NCBI RefSeq assembly: GCF_000341735.1
Contig: NZ_KB455575.1
Span: 1,884,867-1,948,866 of the forward strand
Direction of reading: 5' to 3'
Length of the DNA stretch: 64,000 nucleotides
DNA from: Methylotuvimicrobium buryatense 5G
GTDB lineage: Bacteria; Pseudomonadota; Gammaproteobacteria; Methylococcales; Methylomonadaceae
Below, piece after piece: positions 61,857 to 64,000 of the stretch. A program made the position numbers and the translations under genes. Numbering within the stretch: position 1 is the first letter of the stretch; each line of letters starts with the position of its first letter. The notes under the pieces were generated by a model. It searched no databases. It saw nothing but the letters and a program-made list of their open reading frames with translations, and was not told where the DNA came from.

Positions 61857-63311
61857 CTAGTATCGCCAGTATTTCGGCGAAAGCAATACCAAAATCGTAA
61901 ATATTTCCAAGCGACCCAGCAGCATCGCAAAACAAGCCAACCACTTGACCGGGTCGCTTACCGTTCTAAAACTTGTCGCAACATCCCCCAAGCCGGGTCC
62001 GACGTTATTGATACAGGCCGCGACAGCCGAAAATGCCGTCACTTGATCGAGCCCTCCGGCCATCATCAATAGCATAATCACTACGAAGGATACGACATAT
62101 AAACCGAAAAATCCCCAAACCGCCTCGATAATGCGTTCTTGCTGCACTTCCTTACCCACTTTAACAGGAATACTGGCATTCGGATGAATCAAGCGTTGGA
62201 TTTCTCGGTCACCTTGTTTATAAAGCAACATTACGCGTATGACTTTCAAGCCTCCAGCCGTCGAACCCGCACAGCCGCCGACAAAACCGATAAACACCAG
62301 CATTACCGGTACCGGCCCTGGCCAGTTATAAAAATCGGTCGTGGAAAATCCGGCTGTGGTCATAAACGAGACGATTTGAAACATGCCATGCCGCATCGCA
62401 TCGAACAACGAAAAATCAGAGATGCCTTCATAATACAAAATTCCTCCGACCACTGACCCCGATAAAATCATCAGTAGTAAATAGGTACGCGCCTCGCTAT
62501 CCAATAGATAAACTTTCAATGACGCGCTTTGCAATGCTGCGAAATGTAAAGCGAAATTCATACCGGATACGGCCATAAAAAAAATCGCGACGATTTCTAT
62601 CGCCGGATTTTTGAAAAAGCCGATGCTGTCGTCATGCGTCGAATAACCGCCATTAGCCGCCGTCGAAAATGAATGCCCGATCGCATCGAACCAATCCATA
62701 CCGGCAATTCGATAAGCGATCGCACAGATTATCGTAATCCCTAAATAGATCACCCAAAGCGCCTTAGCGGTCCCTGCTATACGTGGCGTCAACTTACTGT
62801 CCTTGACCGGCCCCGGTACTTCGGCCCGAAACAACTGCATGCCACCGATGCCCAATACCGGCAAAACCGCCAACGCCAACACGATAACGCCCATCCCGCC
62901 GAACCATTGCAACAATTGCCGATAAAACAAAATCGATTTCGGCATATCGTCCAAACCTTCGAGAATGGTTGCGCCGGTCGTCGTGAAACCCGAAACCGAT
63001 TCGAACACGGCATCGGTGATCGACAAACTAGGCGTATCGCCTAAAATAAACGGTACGGCTCCCATCGTCCCCAGTATCATCCAAAATAAAGCGACGATCA
63101 AAAAACCGTCGCGATGATAGAGTTGACGCTTTTCATTACGGAACGGAAACCAAAGCACGGCACCCGCCGTCAATAGGATCAAAAAACTTTGCCAAAACAA
63201 TGATTCGGCTTGATCCTGGTAAATATAAGAAACCAACAACGGCAGGAACAGTGTGGTGCTGAACATCATCAACATCAGTCCGATGCTTCTTAAAACGACT
63301 TTAGCTTGCAT
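61857..63311 (-). CDS. trkH: TrkH-family potassium uptake protein
   Basis: 484 aa. P-loop regions: SVSGFTTTGATILEGLDDMP, FSTAANGGYSTHDDSIGF, MTTAGFSTTDFYNWPG and AACINNVGPGLGDVATSF. DWFDAIGHSF and the length of about 480 are typical of TrkH rather than KtrB. It is the translocating subunit of the H+-coupled Trk system. The trkA gene starts upstream, beyond the window end. The spacing between the two is 11 bases. Confidence 0.92.
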   Translation of the reverse strand: MQAKVVLRSIGLMLMMFSTTLFLPLLVSYIYQDQAESLFWQSFLILLTAGAVLWFPFRNEKRQLYHRDGFLIVALFWMILGTMGAVPFILGDTPSLSITDAVFESVSGFTTTGATILEGLDDMPKSILFYRQLLQWFGGMGVIVLALAVLPVLGIGGMQLFRAEVPGPVKDSKLTPRIAGTAKALWVIYLGITIICAIAYRIAGMDWFDAIGHSFSTAANGGYSTHDDSIGFFKNPAIEIVAIFFMAVSGMNFALHFAALQSASLKVYLLDSEARTYLLLMILSGSVVGGILYYEGISDFSLFDAMRHGMFQIVSFMTTAGFSTTDFYNWPGPVPVMLVFIGFVGGCAGSTAGGLKVIRVMLLYKQGDREIQRLIHPNASIPVKVGKEVQQERIIEAVWGFFGLYVVSFVVIMLLMMAGGLDQVTAFSAVAACINNVGPGLGDVATSFRTVSDPVKWLACFAMLLGRLEIFTILVLLSPKYWRY

Positions 63312-63322
63312 ATGATAGTCCG

Positions 63323-64000
63323 TTAAATGCGCTGAAAATAACTTTCAATATTTTTAACGAGTTTCTTATCCAGCGCGAACATCACGATATGATCGTTCTC
63401 TTCGAAAACCGTATCGTGATGAATCGGAACGACTTCTTTATTTCGAATCAAGGCGCCCAGCACGACACCTTCGGGAAGTTTCACTTCATCGACTCTAAGC
63501 CCCACGACCGATAATGAGCGGCCGTCTTCGTCCTTATGCGCTATTGCCTCGATAGCTTCGGCGCTCCCGCCGCATAAAGAGCTTACCCTGGCAACATCGC
63601 CTTTGCGAACATGTTTGAGTATATGCCCTAAGGTTTCCTGATTCGGTTGAACCACGACATCGATTTCACTGCCCGTCAATAACTTGATATACGAGCCATG
63701 ATTGAGCAAACAAATCGTTTTTTTGACTCCCAGCTTTTTTGCCAAGGCGGCGGCAATAATATTGACGCCGTCGTTATTAGTAACTGCGCAAAACAAATCG
63801 GTCTTGGCAATTAGCTCATCGACGAGTAACGTTTCCTCGGTACAATCGCCCTGTAGTACCACAGTATTTTCGAGTTCGTTGGCAATTTTCTTAACCCGTA
63901 CCGGGTCATGCTCAATAACCTTAACCTGGTGATTATGCTCCAGCGCCATCGCCAAGCGTTTGCCTATGTGGCCGCCGCCGGCAATCATGATCGTTTTGAC
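63323..64000 (-). CDS. trkA: TrkA, C-terminal half, cut by the window end
   Basis: The frame runs off the window at 64000. The visible part is the second RCK unit: TIMIAGGGHIGKRLAMALEH (GxGxxG loop), VVLQGDCTEETLLVDEL, TDLFCAVTNNDGVNIIA, then the RCK_C block VVGLRVDEVKLPEGVVLGAL. The missing upstream part would be the first RCK unit, as expected of a TrkA of about 458 aa. It is the NAD-binding regulator of TrkH. Confidence 0.9.
   Translation of the reverse strand, partial: VKTIMIAGGGHIGKRLAMALEHNHQVKVIEHDPVRVKKIANELENTVVLQGDCTEETLLVDELIAKTDLFCAVTNNDGVNIIAAALAKKLGVKKTICLLNHGSYIKLLTGSEIDVVVQPNQETLGHILKHVRKGDVARVSSLCGGSAEAIEAIAHKDEDGRSLSVVGLRVDEVKLPEGVVLGALIRNKEVVPIHHDTVFEENDHIVMFALDKKLVKNIESYFQRI

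Overview
The window looks like a chromosome segment of a gammaproteobacterium of moderate GC. The best guess is a gammaproteobacterial methanotroph (Methylomonadaceae, Methylomicrobium/Methylotuvimicrobium type). That placement is an inference from gene content and protein style: an exosortase-A-type O-glycosylation ligase, FlgO, FimV/SPOR-like proteins, an mtnBDC set and a cytosolic PhnD-like/PAS/roadblock cluster. No rRNA or tRNA gene or other taxonomic marker was seen.

Layout. (1) 1-3660: a repeat-rich edge with a gene remnant, an IS110-family element inserted in a palindromic repeat, and a MntA/HepT-type toxin-antitoxin pair. (2) 3661-34769: a large exopolysaccharide/glycoconjugate locus. 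The plus-strand arm (3661-19546) carries a CapK-like adenylate-forming enzyme, an alpha/alpha-toroid protein, a formyltransferase, two sulfotransferases, a Wzx-like flippase, an asparagine-synthase-like enzyme, a NodB deacetylase and four GT2 enzymes. The minus-strand arms carry a GT4 with a deacetylase-like membrane protein, a membrane sulfatase-fold transferase, a GT39-like enzyme, and an amino-sugar operon (rmlA, ArnC-like GT, GNAT acetyltransferase, ATP-grasp, epimerase, flippase-like protein, wecE). A Wzy/O-ligase-like gene (22338-23597) sits between them on the plus strand. (3) 34770-40700: repeats, a broken sulfatase fragment, and a tandemly duplicated two-gene cassette (AAA-ATPase/PD-(D/E)XK plus Uma2-type nuclease). 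(4) 40907-46063: a minus-strand signalling cluster: TPR/FimV-like protein, pseudo-receiver, MglA/Arf-like GTPase, two roadblock-type proteins, an Aer-like PAS protein and a leaderless PhnD-like protein. This is the strongest candidate for a poorly described system. (5) 46794-58679: SPOR protein, LEA14-like lipoprotein, methionine-salvage genes mtnB, mtnD and mtnC, FlgO-like lipoprotein, and an LdtD/MepK-like peptidoglycan pair, with many mobile repeats between them. (6) 58050-64000: MarC, an unknown protein, and two K+ uptake systems (Ktr-like and TrkH/TrkA).

The repeats are the most striking feature of the raw sequence. At least five families of short non-coding elements with terminal inverted repeats can be separated by reading their ends and target duplications: A (CACTGCCATTAAGTTAAG ends, 11-bp duplications, at least 7 copies), B (TACCCTTTG ends, flanked by TA, at least 6 copies), C (9-bp duplication), D (229 bp, 8-bp duplication) and E (GTAAYTATTCA ends, 8-bp duplications). 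Several are nested in each other, which gives a relative order of insertion. They have landed in and around operons (mtnD-mtnC, the signalling cluster, a sulfatase fragment). No transposase that would move families A-E is seen in the window.
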